Source: RGIG1927 sp045546275 (lineage in GTDB: Bacteria > Bacillota > Clostridia > UMGS1883). Taken from it: a DNA stretch of 64,000 bases. Numbering within the stretch: the stretch's first letter is position 1; each line of letters begins with the position of its first letter. The translations under genes were made by a program, and so were the position numbers. A model generated the notes under the pieces. The model saw only the letters and a program-made list of their open reading frames with translations. It did not search any database and had not been told where the DNA came from. Below are positions 34,967 through 43,228 of the stretch, piece by piece. The stretch covers positions 24,514-88,513 of the forward strand of contig JAZQCM010000037.1 of NCBI GenBank assembly GCA_045546275.1, given 5' to 3'.

Positions 34967-37069
34967 ATTAAACTTATAATAGCAGAAAAGCCCAGCTTGG
35001 CGAGAAACATTGCGGCGAGCATAGGAAACACAAAAAGAGCCGACGGCTACATGCAGTGCGGAGAATATATAATAACATGGGTTTTCGGTCACCTGTTTTC
35101 ACTTCGTGACATTGATTTTTATTCACCAAATCCCGACGGAACAAATCGATGGACTGTTAAAAACATTCCCTGTTTTCCCGAAAAATTTTTGTTTGAACTG
35201 AAAAAGGACCCTGTTACCAAAAAGGTTGATAGTGGCGTTGAAAAGCAGTTTGAAACAATAAAAGCGCTTATTAATAATCCCGATGTTGATATGATAATAA
35301 ACGCAGGGGACGCGGACAGAGAGGGCGAAATTATTGTACGTACCTGTGTTATGGAGGCAGAAAATGCAAAAAAGCCCTTCATGCGGCTTTGGCTGCCTGA
35401 CCAGACCCCCGAAACAATCCGCGTGGCACTCAATGACATGAAGGGCGAAGCCGAGTACGAAAACTTAGCCAACGAAGGCTATGCCCGAACATATATTGAC
35501 TGGCTGTACGGTGTTAACTTAACACGCTACGCAACCTTAAAAAACGGCAAGCTTTTAAGAGTGGGCAGGGTTATTGTGCCCATTGTAAAAGCCGTTTACG
35601 ACAGGGACATGGCAATTAAAAACTTTGTGCCCGACATTTATTATGCAATAACAAGCAAAGAGGTAACGAGTGGCGAAGAGGTTGAGTTAACAAGCAAGGA
35701 GCAGTTTAACAAAAACGAGTTTTTAAAGGCAAAAGAGCTTTGTGACAAGTACAACAGCTCAAAGGCTGTAGTTGTGTCCAAAAAGAAGAAAAAGGACACC
35801 ATGAAGCCGGGAAAGCTCTATTCCTTAACAAAGCTTCAGAATGTTTTAGGTAAAAAACATAAAATGAGCATGGAAAAAAGCCTTAAAATAGTACAGGACT
35901 TGTACGAAAGAGGCTTTGTGACCTACCCAAGAACAAACTCCGAGTACCTTGCAACAGCGGAAAAGGGCAAAATAAAAACCATTTTGGAGTCCGTTGGTAA
36001 AATTGGCTACCCCGTTAAATTCAAGGACGGGAAAAACATTTTTGACGACAGCAAAATTGAGTCCCATTCGGCATTAACGCCCACTTACAAAATTCCCAAA
36101 AAGACCGATTTAACCGAAGAGGAATTTGTTGTTTATTCAACCATCATGCGCCGTTTTGTGGCAGTTTTCTGCAGTGAAGACTGTGTTGTTGAAAAAACGG
36201 AAATCACAATTGATGTGGGTGGCTTTGAGGAGTTTAGCTTAAAAGGCAATGTAATTGTTGAGCCCGGCTGGACAAAGTACGACGACTACTCCAGAAAGGA
36301 CAAGGTTTTGCCAAAGCTTGAAAAGGGCGATGAGGTTAACATTAACTTCAAGCCTACCGAAAAGGAAACACAGCCGCCCAAGCACTACACCATTGAAACC
36401 TTGAACAATTACCTTAAAAACCCCTTCCGTGAGGACAAGAAAAAACTTGACGAGGAAAACGACGAGGAAGAATATAAGGCAATTTTTGAAGGGTTGGAAT
36501 TGGGCACCGAAGCCACAAGAACAGGCATAATTGACAATGCAAAAAAAAGCGGATATATTGAATTGAAAAAAGATGTTTACAAAATCCTGCCCGACGGAAT
36601 TAACCTTATTGAAGCTCTTTCACGAATGAACATAAGCATGGACAAATACAAAACCGCAGAAGTTGGCAAAGCATTAAAAAAGGTTTTCCGTGGCGAATTT
36701 ACCATTGAAGACAGCATTGAAATTGCAAAAAAGGAAATAGCAGAGGTTTTTCAAAAAAAACAAGCTACTCCCGAAACTGACACCGACGACGGATTTTTTG
36801 GCGACGTTGCAGGCAAGTGCCCCTTGTGCAATGGAGAAATACGGCGCACAAGCTTTGGCTACGGCTGTTCAAACTACCGTGAAAACGGTTGCAAATTTTC
36901 CGTAAATAACGTGATTTGCAAAAGGGTTATTTCCATTGCAAACGTAAAGCACATGCTTGAAACAGGAAAAACATATAAAATATCGGGTTTTGTTTCGCCC
37001 AAAACAGGCAAGAGCTTTGATGCATTATTAAAGCTTGAAAACGGAAAATGTGTATTTGATTTTAATTAA
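34967..37069 (+). CDS. topB: DNA topoisomerase III (type IA), ATT start codon
   Basis: The protein (700 aa) has a TOPRIM domain with the IAEKPSLARN start and the DADREGE motif, an active-site Tyr in GFVTYPRTNSEYL and a C-terminal zinc ribbon starting CPLCNGE. It relaxes and decatenates DNA. The first common start codon (TTG 34997) lies after the catalytic Glu of IAEKPS and would give an inactive protein. The ATT at 34967 gives IKLIIAEKPSLARN, exactly the family N-terminus, with AAAGGCGG 8 nt upstream. A rare ATT start is inferred. Rubredoxin follows closely. Confidence 0.9.
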   Translation: MKLIIAEKPSLARNIAASIGNTKRADGYMQCGEYIITWVFGHLFSLRDIDFYSPNPDGTNRWTVKNIPCFPEKFLFELKKDPVTKKVDSGVEKQFETIKALINNPDVDMIINAGDADREGEIIVRTCVMEAENAKKPFMRLWLPDQTPETIRVALNDMKGEAEYENLANEGYARTYIDWLYGVNLTRYATLKNGKLLRVGRVIVPIVKAVYDRDMAIKNFVPDIYYAITSKEVTSGEEVELTSKEQFNKNEFLKAKELCDKYNSSKAVVVSKKKKKDTMKPGKLYSLTKLQNVLGKKHKMSMEKSLKIVQDLYERGFVTYPRTNSEYLATAEKGKIKTILESVGKIGYPVKFKDGKNIFDDSKIESHSALTPTYKIPKKTDLTEEEFVVYSTIMRRFVAVFCSEDCVVEKTEITIDVGGFEEFSLKGNVIVEPGWTKYDDYSRKDKVLPKLEKGDEVNINFKPTEKETQPPKHYTIETLNNYLKNPFREDKKKLDEENDEEEYKAIFEGLELGTEATRTGIIDNAKKSGYIELKKDVYKILPDGINLIEALSRMNISMDKYKTAEVGKALKKVFRGEFTIEDSIEIAKKEIAEVFQKKQATPETDTDDGFFGDVAGKCPLCNGEIRRTSFGYGCSNYRENGCKFSVNNVICKRVISIANVKHMLETGKTYKISGFVSPKTGKSFDALLKLENGKCVFDFN

Positions 37070-37097
37070 TGTGTCATACTATGCTTGAGGTGATAGT

Positions 37098-37256
37098 ATG
37101 AAATATATTTGTGAAATGTGCGGCTGGATATACGACGAAGAAAAAGGCGACGAGGCACATGGCATTCCAAAGGGAACAAAGTTTTCTGATTTACCCGAGG
37201 ACTTTAAATGCCCACTATGCAATGTGGGCAAGGACATGTTTGAAAAAATGGAATAA
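37098..37256 (+). CDS. Rubredoxin
   Basis: This 52-residue protein has the two iron-binding motifs CEMCG (Cys5, Cys8) and CPLCN (Cys38, Cys41), the aromatic core of rubredoxins and the GTKFSDLPEDFKC segment. It is a single-iron electron carrier, often used for oxygen or peroxide detoxification in anaerobes. GAGGTGAT precedes the ATG. It is 28 nt after topB and is followed by a small AAAGGCTT/AAGCCTTT hairpin (37255-37273) that lacks a good T-run. Confidence 0.95.
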   Translation: MKYICEMCGWIYDEEKGDEAHGIPKGTKFSDLPEDFKCPLCNVGKDMFEKME

Positions 37257-37292
37257 AGGCTTAAAAAGCCTTTATACATATTAGGAGTTTTT

Positions 37293-38204
37293 ATGTACGA
37301 TTATATATACCGTGAATCCTTAAAAAGAGCAAAACATAAAATATGGATTTTTTCCGACCTTCAGCAGTCGGAGCCTGAAAACGCACAAAAATGTCTTGAT
37401 GTGTGCATGGAAGACTTTTACACTATGGGAAACCCTTGTGACATGATATGGTTTTTGGGCGACTGCGTTGAGGGAACTGACAAAAATAAGCTCGACAAAA
37501 TGTGCAATTCCTTGGAAAATGCCTTTGAAAAGCTCAATGTTCCTGTTTGCTTTGTGGCAGGTAACCATGATTTGGACTATGAGCGCTACGGCGAAGGCGG
37601 AAAGGACAAGGTTTGCATTCCTTTTTATGAAACTGTAAAAAAGCACCCTACTTGGCATTTTGCAAAAACTGTTGAGGATGCTTACTTTAAGGTTGGCATT
37701 GGCAATTTCAAAATTTATTTTTTCACCGACCATATTGCGCCCGATAAATCCTGGAACACAACCCACGGCGACATTCACGGCGAAAAAAGTAAATATCCCC
37801 ACATTGAAACCCTAAAGAGGGTAAAAGACGAAATTCAAAAGGAAAACTGCCCTGTTATAACAGCATCACACTATTCGTTTGCAGGTGGCAGCAGACCATC
37901 GGATTTATTCAACAACATCCTGCCGCTTCCCAGTAATGTGAAAATTCATTTTTACGGACACGCCCACATAGGCGACTTTGACTGGGCAGGGGATAGCCCT
38001 TATCAAAGAATAAGCTGGATGAAAATGCACGACATTCCCCAGATTAATGTGTCAAGCTTTGAAAACATACGTGGCAGAAAATGCCGTAGTGTGTTCTTGC
38101 ACATTTATCCCGACAATTCACTTGGCGTTTTCTTCCGCAATCACGACGACAAATGTTTTTCCGAGTGCTATTTTCCCTCAAAAACAAACGATATACATAA
38201 ATAA
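37293..38204 (+). CDS. Calcineurin-like metallophosphoesterase
   Basis: The 303-residue cytoplasmic protein has the metallophosphoesterase metal motifs in order: SDLQ (about 22), FLGDCVEG (about 56), GNHD (about 90), SHYSF (about 192) and GHAH (about 222). The first motif has Gln instead of the usual His. It would hydrolyse phosphoesters; the substrate is unknown. Neighbours do not help. AGGAG precedes the ATG. Confidence 0.85.
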   Translation: MYDYIYRESLKRAKHKIWIFSDLQQSEPENAQKCLDVCMEDFYTMGNPCDMIWFLGDCVEGTDKNKLDKMCNSLENAFEKLNVPVCFVAGNHDLDYERYGEGGKDKVCIPFYETVKKHPTWHFAKTVEDAYFKVGIGNFKIYFFTDHIAPDKSWNTTHGDIHGEKSKYPHIETLKRVKDEIQKENCPVITASHYSFAGGSRPSDLFNNILPLPSNVKIHFYGHAHIGDFDWAGDSPYQRISWMKMHDIPQINVSSFENIRGRKCRSVFLHIYPDNSLGVFFRNHDDKCFSECYFPSKTNDIHK

Positions 38205-38216
38205 AGGAGAATACAA

Positions 38217-38738
38217 ATGAACGAAATTATTAAAGCAATGATTGAAAGACGAAGCTGTAAGAGCTTCAAAGGTGACATGTTACCAAAAGAAACAATCCAA
38301 AAGGTTATTGAAGCAGGGCTTTGGGCGGCAAACGGACGCGGACTTCAAACACCAATTATTGTTGCCGTTACCGACAAAGAAACACGAGACAAATTGTCAA
38401 AGCTTAATGCAAATGTGTTTGGTGCAACGAATGACCCCTTTTACAATGCACCTGTGGTACTCATTGTGCTTGCACCAAAAGAGCATCCAAACCGTGTTTA
38501 CGACGGAAGCTTGGTTATGGGCAACTTAATGCTTGCAGCACACTCAATGGGCATTGGCAGCTGTTGGATACACCGTGCAAAAGAGGTTATGGCAATGCCC
38601 GAAGGCAAAGACATTTTAAATTCACTTGGCATTGAAGGCGAGTGGGAAGGTGTTGGCAACTGCGTTTTAGGCTTGCCTGAGGGTGCTTTAAAAGAAGCAC
38701 AGCCAAGAAAAGACAACAGAGTTTATTGGGTAGAATAA
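38217..38738 (+). CDS. Nitroreductase-family flavoprotein
   Basis: The 173-residue protein has the FMN-binding start (IERRSCKSFKGDMLP), the ANGRGLQTP segment and the C-terminal VLGLPE motif of the nitroreductase superfamily. These enzymes reduce nitro groups, quinones or enones with NAD(P)H. AAAGGAG lies upstream. It ends at a bidirectional terminator. Confidence 0.9.
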   Translation: MNEIIKAMIERRSCKSFKGDMLPKETIQKVIEAGLWAANGRGLQTPIIVAVTDKETRDKLSKLNANVFGATNDPFYNAPVVLIVLAPKEHPNRVYDGSLVMGNLMLAAHSMGIGSCWIHRAKEVMAMPEGKDILNSLGIEGEWEGVGNCVLGLPEGALKEAQPRKDNRVYWVE

Positions 38739-38740
38739 GA

Positions 38741-38768
38741 AAAAGGCGTTGCATTTGCAACGCCTTTT
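38741..38768. terminator. Bidirectional terminator
   Basis: Perfect 13-bp stem AAAAGGCGTTGCA/TGCAACGCCTTTT between the convergent nitroreductase and transporter genes. Confidence 0.88.
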
Positions 38769-38778
38769 AGTTTTAAAA

Positions 38779-40386
38779 TTACTGTTTGTTTGTAACTGCC
38801 TTAAGCACAAACAATGTTCCGATTGTAAGAACAATACCAACAGGAAGAAGGATAAATGCGTTCTGTACAAATGCTGCAAGAAGGTAGCAAACAAAGCTGA
38901 TTGCCGCTACTGTGATTGCATAGGGAAGCTGTGTTGATACGTGATTAAGGTGATTGGACTGGCTACCTGCAGAAGCCATGATTGTTGTGTCGGAGATGGG
39001 TGAGCAGTGGTCGCCACAAACCGCACCTGCCAAGCAAGCGCTCATACCGATAATGAGAAGTTCACTGCCGGGTTCAAAGATTGCTGCAACAATGGGAATA
39101 AGAATACCGAATGTACCCCAGGATGTACCTGTAGAGAATGAAAGAATACAAGCAACAATGAAGATAATTGCAGGAAGGAAGTTTGCAAGACCTGCTGCAG
39201 AACCCTTCATGAGTGTTTCTACAAATACATCGGCACCAAGAAGACCTGTCATATTCTTAAGTGCTGTTGCAAATGTAAGAATTAAAATTGCAGGAACCAT
39301 TGCATTGAAGCCCTTGGGAATGCATTCCATTGCTTCCTTGAATGTAACAAGCTTTCTTGCCATGAGGTAAATAATTGTAACAATAAGAGCAATAATAGCG
39401 CCCCAGGGAAGACCAACAGTTGCATCTGTGTTACCAAATGCTGTAATGAAGTCATCGCCTGCGAAGAAACCGCCAACATAAAGAAGGCCAACAATACAGA
39501 TTGAAACAAGAACAACAATGGGAAGAATAAGGTCAATAACTTTGCCCTTATGGTTTTCAGTTTCCTTTTCAACAGCCTTTTCTTCTTTACCTGTTGTGAA
39601 GAGGTCGCCGTTAACCTTTGCATTGTATTCATGAAGCTTCATGGGACCGTAGTCAAAGTTCATGATTGCAATTGTAATAACAAACACAAGTGTGAGAAGT
39701 GAGTAGAAGTTGTAGGGAATAGCACGAACGAAAAGTTCAATACCGGAATAGCCTGTACCTTCTGTAAATTCACTTACTGCTGCCGCCCAGCTTGATACGG
39801 GAGCAATCATACAAACAGGAGCTGCTGTTGCGTCAATAATAAACGCAAGCTTTGCTCTTGAAATCTTGTGACGGTCTGTAACAGGAAGCATAACAGAGCC
39901 TACTGTAAGACAGTTGAAATAGTCGTCAATGAAAATAAGAACGCCTAATACAAATGTTGCAAGCATTGCACCTGTACGGCTCTTAATGTGTGTTTCAGCC
40001 CAGCGACCAAATGCTGCACTACCGCCTGCCTTGTTTACAAGAGCAACCATAACACCAAGAACAACAAGGAAAATGAAAATGCCTGCTGTGCCGGAAACTG
40101 CGGCAATAAGACCATCGTTTAAAACATAGTCAAATGCTGCAACGGGATGCCAGTTGGCAGTTAAAAAACCACCTAAAGCAATACCGATAAAAAGAGAGGA
40201 ATAAACCTCTTTTGTGATAAGTGCAAGTGTGATAGCAAGAAGCGGAGGGAACAATGCTAATAATGTTGCGTAGTAGTTGCTGCCACCGTCTGCTACACCT
40301 GCAGGTTTTACGAGTAAAGCACCAAGAACAACAACAGCTATTGTAATTACGATAGCTATTACTTTTCCAAGATTACCTTTTTTCAT
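38779..40386 (-). CDS. lysW: NhaC-family transporter, probable lysine transporter
   Basis: The 535-residue protein has about 12 membrane helices and NhaC-family motifs such as FIDDYFNCLTVGSVM, SFSTGTSWGTFG and CGDHCSPISDTT. By sequence alone it would be called a Na+/H+ antiporter. However, a lysine riboswitch sits directly upstream on the same strand. Riboswitch-controlled members of this superfamily are predicted lysine transporters (LysW), so sodium-coupled lysine uptake is the better call. GGAGTG precedes the ATG. Confidence 0.85.
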   Translation of the reverse strand: MKKGNLGKVIAIVITIAVVVLGALLVKPAGVADGGSNYYATLLALFPPLLAITLALITKEVYSSLFIGIALGGFLTANWHPVAAFDYVLNDGLIAAVSGTAGIFIFLVVLGVMVALVNKAGGSAAFGRWAETHIKSRTGAMLATFVLGVLIFIDDYFNCLTVGSVMLPVTDRHKISRAKLAFIIDATAAPVCMIAPVSSWAAAVSEFTEGTGYSGIELFVRAIPYNFYSLLTLVFVITIAIMNFDYGPMKLHEYNAKVNGDLFTTGKEEKAVEKETENHKGKVIDLILPIVVLVSICIVGLLYVGGFFAGDDFITAFGNTDATVGLPWGAIIALIVTIIYLMARKLVTFKEAMECIPKGFNAMVPAILILTFATALKNMTGLLGADVFVETLMKGSAAGLANFLPAIIFIVACILSFSTGTSWGTFGILIPIVAAIFEPGSELLIIGMSACLAGAVCGDHCSPISDTTIMASAGSQSNHLNHVSTQLPYAITVAAISFVCYLLAAFVQNAFILLPVGIVLTIGTLFVLKAVTNKQ

Positions 40387-40419
40387 AAAAACACTCCTTC
40401 TAAAAAATATTATTTACAT

Positions 40420-40456
40420 AAAAAAAGCATAAGAGTGAATGAAAACGCTCTTATGC
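40420..40456 (-). terminator. Riboswitch expression-platform terminator
   Basis: On the minus strand, GCATAAGAG...CTCTTATGC is followed by seven T between the aptamer and the transporter gene. Its 3' arm can alternatively pair with the 5' part of the aptamer. Confidence 0.85.
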
Positions 40457-40471
40457 ATAAATTCCCCATAC

Positions 40472-40634
40472 AGAAAATAGCGCTCCACATTCAGTGACAG
40501 TCTGTGAGATATTGTCCCACAGCCCAGCAGCATACCATTCGGACCAAATAGCATACAACTTCGGCAAAAAACCCTTTCTGCTGGAAAAATGTCCGTAATT
40601 TCCAACATACTTATGCTTTTTGCACCTCTATCTT
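40472..40634 (-). ncRNA. Lysine riboswitch (L-box)
   Basis: Read on the minus strand, the region contains the conserved L-box blocks in order: AGAGGTGC (near 40630), GCCGAAG, GCTGGG, GACTGTCAC and GGAGCGCTA (near 40480). The ends can form the P1 helix. It senses lysine and should promote termination at 40420-40456, reducing expression of the transporter when lysine is abundant. Confidence 0.92.
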
Positions 40635-40649
40635 TCTTTATTCGAGGTA

Positions 40650-40678
40650 ATTCTATCATATTATACAAAAACTGTCAA
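40650..40678 (-). promoter_or_regulatory. Promoter of the lysine riboswitch transcript
   Basis: On the minus strand TTGACA, a 17-nt spacer and TAGAAT (plus-strand 40673-40678 and 40650-40655). Confidence 0.78.
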
Positions 40679-40692
40679 CAATAATAAATGAA

Positions 40693-40866
40693 TTATACGA
40701 ATTGATTTCTTTCTTCCTTATATTCATAGCCAATAAGGGAAAGCTTTTTAATTAAATCCTCTTTATTAAAGTTCAAATCGTCACAAAGTGCATCTAAGGA
40801 CGAATAATAATCACGGAGCTTTGTGTTAATAACCGAAAGCAGAATAACAGGGTCGTTGGGGAGCAT
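40693..40866 (-). CDS. DUF4250 family protein
   Basis: The 57-residue protein begins MLPNDPVILLSVINTKLRDY and ends GYEYKEERNQF, the diagnostic ends of DUF4250, a small family of unknown function in Clostridia. AAAGGAGG precedes ATG 40866. The upstream in-frame start at 40905 lacks an RBS. Confidence 0.85.
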   Translation of the reverse strand: MLPNDPVILLSVINTKLRDYYSSLDALCDDLNFNKEDLIKKLSLIGYEYKEERNQFV

Positions 40867-40919
40867 GAAATTTCCTCCTTTGGTTTGATTAAGTAATTGC
40901 AACATTTTTATAAGGAGCA

Positions 40920-40994
40920 GGGACAGGGCTGCTTTTATAAATCGGGAGACGATTTATAAAAGAACATCTGCGGATGTATGTCACCCACTGTCCC
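40920..40994. repeat. 75-bp nested palindrome (cloverleaf-like element)
   Basis: Outer arms GGGACAG (40920-40926) and CTGTCCC (40988-40994) enclose a perfect 13-bp hairpin CTTTTATAAATCG/CGATTTATAAAAG (40932-40962) and a 5-bp hairpin ACATC/GATGT (40964-40977). No ORF lies inside. It resembles a miniature palindromic repeat between DUF4250 and nfo. Confidence 0.7.
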
Positions 40995-41006
40995 GTGTTG
41001 CCGGTT

Positions 41007-41840
41007 TCAGGGAAGTTTGCGTAAGTTTTTTAAGAGAGTTATTTCTTTTGAGTAGCCGTCAATTTCGTTGGGAGTTTCCAGGAAAAAGGGCAGATTACAA
41101 AGCTTTGGGTGGTTTATAATGCGTGTAATTGCCTCAATGCCAAGAGAACCCTCGCCAATTTTTTCGTGGCGGTCCTTATGGGAGGAAAAGGGATTTTTTG
41201 AGTCATTAAGGTGAATTGCCTTTAAGCGGTCAAGTCCTATCACACGGTCAAATTCTTCTAAAACTCCGTCAAGATTATTAACAATGTCGTACCCTGCATC
41301 GTATACATGGCAGGTGTCAAGACAAACACCCAATTTGTCAGAAAGGGTGGTTTTGTCAATAATTGCTTTTAATTCTTCAAATTTACTGCCCACTTCACTG
41401 CCTTTTCCCGCCATCGTTTCCAAAAGCACGGTGGTTTTCATTTCGGGGAAAAGAATGTCATTAAGAAGAGCAGAAATTTTTTCAATGCCCACTTCAATGC
41501 CTTGTCCCACGTGACTGCCGGGGTGGAAGTTGTACATAGCATAGGGCGTGTGTTCCAGCCTTTTTAAATCGTCCTCCATGGTAATGTAGGCAAATTCACG
41601 AATGCGGTCATCTGCCGCACAAGCGTTTAAGGTGTAGGGGGCATGGGCAAGGATGGGTCCAAAACCTTCCTTTGATTTTTCATTAAACACGGAAATGTCG
41701 TTAAAATCCAAATCCTTTGCTTTGCCGCCACGGGGATTGCGGGTAAAAAACTGAAATGTGTTACCGCCGATTGACAACGCTTCCTCGTACATATGGGTAT
41801 AACCCTTTGAAGCTGAAAGATGTGCGCCTATTTTAAACAT
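41007..41840 (-). CDS. nfo: Endonuclease IV (AP endonuclease)
   Basis: The 277-residue TIM-barrel protein has the metal-binding motifs of EndoIV: IGAHLSASKGY, NFHPGSH, LLETMAGKG, CLDTCHVYDAGYD and HLNDSK. It cuts at abasic sites in DNA repair. ATG 41840 has AAGGAG 8 nt upstream; the GTG at 41849 is too close to that RBS. Confidence 0.95.
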   Translation of the reverse strand: MFKIGAHLSASKGYTHMYEEALSIGGNTFQFFTRNPRGGKAKDLDFNDISVFNEKSKEGFGPILAHAPYTLNACAADDRIREFAYITMEDDLKRLEHTPYAMYNFHPGSHVGQGIEVGIEKISALLNDILFPEMKTTVLLETMAGKGSEVGSKFEELKAIIDKTTLSDKLGVCLDTCHVYDAGYDIVNNLDGVLEEFDRVIGLDRLKAIHLNDSKNPFSSHKDRHEKIGEGSLGIEAITRIINHPKLCNLPFFLETPNEIDGYSKEITLLKNLRKLP

Positions 41841-41932
41841 GTATTTCACTCCTTGATTTTGAGTATGGTTTCTGTTAGAATATTTATAAGTATATCACAA
41901 AAATAAAATTTTTCAACGGAAAGAGTATAACT

Positions 41933-43228
41933 ATGACAAAAAAAGTTGGAATTACAGCCCTTGGATGCAAGGTAAATCAATACGAAGCAGATGCCTATGC
42001 GGCACTTTTTCGTGAAAGTGGCTTTGAAACAGGCTCCTTTGACGAAATCTGCGATATTTATGTTATAAACACCTGCTCTGTTACAAACCTTGGCGACAGA
42101 AAAAGCAGGCAGACAATAAGACGAGCAAAAAAGCAGAATCCCTTGGCAAAAATTGTTGTGACAGGGTGTTATGCACAGGTGAGCTTTGACGAAGTGAGCA
42201 AAATGGAAGAGGTTGACCTTTGTCTGGGAACCTCTCTTCGTTCACAGATTGTGCCTCTTACGCAAAAGGTGTTGAATGGTGAAGACATAAACGCCTATGT
42301 TGACATTATGAAGGTAAGGCAGTTCGAAGAGCTTGAATGCGAAAGTGTAACTGAACGAACAAGGGCAAATATTAAAATACAGGACGGCTGTGACAATTTT
42401 TGCTCTTACTGTATTGTGCCCTATGCCCGTGGCCCTGTGAGAAGCAGAAGGCTTGACAGCATTGTGAAAGAGGCTGAAAGAATTGCAGGACTTGGTTTTA
42501 AAGAGGTTGTTTTAACAGGCATAAGTGTGGCAAGCTATGGTAAAGACACAAAGGAATGCTCTTTGATTGATGTTATTGAAGCGGTATGTAAAATTGACGG
42601 CATTGAAAGAGTAAGGCTTTCATCTATCGACCCTGTGGCTTTTACCGATGAATTTATTGAAAGGTTGTCAAAGGAAGAAAAGATTTGCGACCATTTCCAC
42701 ATTTCACTTCAGAGCGGAAGCAAAAGCGTTCTTAAAAACATGAACCGAAAATACACTCCTGAAGAATACCTTGACATGTTAAATCGAATAAGAGAAAAAA
42801 TGCCTGATGCAGGCATAACTACGGATATTATTGAAGGGTTCCCCATGGAAAGTGAGGAAAACTTTGAAGAAACAAAGCTTTTTGTTACAAAAGCAAAATT
42901 TTCCAAGGTGCATGTTTTTCCCTATTCGGAGCGTCGTGGCACTGCCGCAGCGCAAATGCCCCAGCATCCGTTGCCTTTAAGAGAAAAGAGGGCAAAGGAA
43001 TTAAGCGCTATTACTGAAAGGGTGCAGGAGGATTTTGAAAAGAGCTTTATTGGAAAAAAAGTTGAAGTTCTTTTTGAACAGGTTAAAAACGGCTTTTCAG
43101 AAGGGCACACAAAGAACTTTTTAAAGGTGTATGTTGATAGCGATGAATCTCTTACAGGTAACTGTAAATTAGTTTTAGTAGAAAAGTATGAAAATAACCG
43201 TCTTTACGGAAGGGTGGTATCCCAATGA
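41933..43228 (+). CDS. mtaB: tRNA t6A37 methylthiotransferase
   Basis: The 431-residue radical SAM enzyme has the three MTTase cysteines (LGCKVNQ, NTCSVT, TGCYAQ), the radical SAM motif CDNFCSYC and a C-terminal TRAM-like domain. MtaB converts t6A37 to ms2t6A37 in tRNAs reading ANN codons. The stop overlaps the ktrB start. Confidence 0.95.
   Translation: MTKKVGITALGCKVNQYEADAYAALFRESGFETGSFDEICDIYVINTCSVTNLGDRKSRQTIRRAKKQNPLAKIVVTGCYAQVSFDEVSKMEEVDLCLGTSLRSQIVPLTQKVLNGEDINAYVDIMKVRQFEELECESVTERTRANIKIQDGCDNFCSYCIVPYARGPVRSRRLDSIVKEAERIAGLGFKEVVLTGISVASYGKDTKECSLIDVIEAVCKIDGIERVRLSSIDPVAFTDEFIERLSKEEKICDHFHISLQSGSKSVLKNMNRKYTPEEYLDMLNRIREKMPDAGITTDIIEGFPMESEENFEETKLFVTKAKFSKVHVFPYSERRGTAAAQMPQHPLPLREKRAKELSAITERVQEDFEKSFIGKKVEVLFEQVKNGFSEGHTKNFLKVYVDSDESLTGNCKLVLVEKYENNRLYGRVVSQ

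Noticed and set aside
40414..40668. 84-codon frame over the lysine riboswitch
   Set aside because: It coincides with the aptamer and terminator; the RNA structure explains the sequence.
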